Assembly (NCBI GenBank): GCA_900321055.1
Contig: ONUQ01000046.1
Coordinates: 1-14,524 of the forward strand
Reading direction: 5' to 3'
From: an uncultured Elusimicrobia bacterium
Lineage (GTDB): Bacteria > Elusimicrobiota > Endomicrobiia > Endomicrobiales > Endomicrobiaceae
DNA length: 14,524 nt
The notes beneath the pieces are model-generated. The model was given only the letters and a program-made list of their open reading frames with translations. It made no database searches and was not told where the DNA came from. Positions 14,257-14,524 of this stretch are shown here, one piece after another. The translations under genes were made by a program, and so were the position numbers. The first letter of the stretch is position 1. Every line of letters starts with the position of its first letter.

Positions 14257-14373
14257 TAAAAATTTAAACTTTGGATTACACTTTCTAAATTTTAAGTCTT
14301 ATGTATCGGTTCTACACACACCTACACTGCAACTTAAAATTTCTTCAGTTCGTCTGCAAACTTTAAATTTTTA
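14257..14373. repeat. Imperfect inverted repeat between the two tRNA genes
   Basis: The left arm 14257-14297 and the right arm 14332-14373 are imperfect reverse complements over 41-42 bases. The outer ends match over TAAAAATTTAAA plus TTTG (one mismatch, C/G), the inner ends over AAATTTTAAGT, and the middle is poorly matched. The loop is 34 bases. It may be a small mobile element of the MITE type or a structured spacer RNA. Each strand could fold into a long stem. Confidence 0.55.
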
Positions 14374-14443
14374 TATTGTTTGCTAAAATCTTTAAAACAA
14401 ACTAAAAGAACAAGCAAGTATGTGACATTTTAAATTGTTAGAG

Positions 14444-14517
14444 CGTCTCCGACGTGAGTTGAACACGTAACCTACTGCTTAGAAGGCAGTTGCTCTATCC
14501 AATTGAGCTACGGAGAC
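14444..14517 (-). tRNA. tRNA-Arg (anticodon TCT)
   Basis: On the minus strand acceptor GTCTCCG pairs with CGGAGAC (discriminator G at 14444). The D arm is GCTCAATTGGATAGAGC, the anticodon stem ACTGC/GCAGT with loop CTTCTAA (anticodon TCT, reading AGA and AGG, the main Arg codons in such AT-rich genes), and the T arm follows with loop TTCAACT. CCA is not encoded. It lies 220 bases upstream of tRNA-His on the same strand. Confidence 0.96.
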
Positions 14518-14524
14518 ACTCTTA

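Overview
The window is very AT-rich bacterial DNA. Genes use the standard bacterial code (TGG for Trp, TGA as a stop), start mostly at ATG behind AGGAG-like ribosome binding sites, and use ATA and AAA heavily. The mix of McrBC-type restriction genes, AAA_14/DUF4143 ATPases, a decayed WYL regulator, an ankyrin-like protein and a tRNA pair suggests an accessory or defence island next to tRNA genes in a low-GC, probably host-associated anaerobe. A Brachyspira-like spirochaete or a similar low-GC Gram-negative would fit, but the sequence alone does not settle the organism.

Layout. (1) 1-2340, minus strand: the start of a probable mcrC-like gene (cut by the window edge) and an intact mcrB-like GTPase gene with an EVE/PUA-like N-terminus and a large insertion in its AAA+ domain. 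(2) 2671-8245, minus strand: a tight four-gene operon, read in the order GrpE-like, Hsp70-like, J-like, AAA+. The first two junctions are 4-base ATGA overlaps and the last has a 3-base gap. (3) 8281-9669: about 1.4 kb of mostly non-coding or decayed DNA with a strong hairpin, a truncated AAA_14 ATPase and a short array of direct repeats. (4) 9670-10863, minus strand: an intact AAA_14/DUF4143 ATPase. (5) 11018-11446, minus strand: the remains of a WYL-domain regulator. (6) 11553-13952, plus strand: two adjacent unknown genes, the second ankyrin-like and apparently cut short by an in-frame TGA. (7) 14149-14517, minus strand: tRNA-His and tRNA-Arg with a large imperfect inverted repeat between them.

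The most interesting part is the four-gene chaperone operon. It looks like a complete, divergent Hsp70 machine: an ATPase with intact catalytic residues, a nucleotide-exchange factor reduced to a membrane anchor plus a GrpE-like beta wing, a tail-anchored J-like protein without HPD that carries a duplicated helical module, and a single-ring Cdc48/FtsH-type AAA+ protein where ClpB would sit in a housekeeping disaggregase. The Hsp70 has also lost the Arg that meets HPD in DnaK and the DVLLLD-type linker, so both sides of the normal J-Hsp70 contact seem to have changed. Two of the four proteins carry membrane anchors, so the complex probably acts at the inner membrane. Its position directly upstream of McrBC-type genes suggests a role in conflict or phage defence, but that is inferred from context only.
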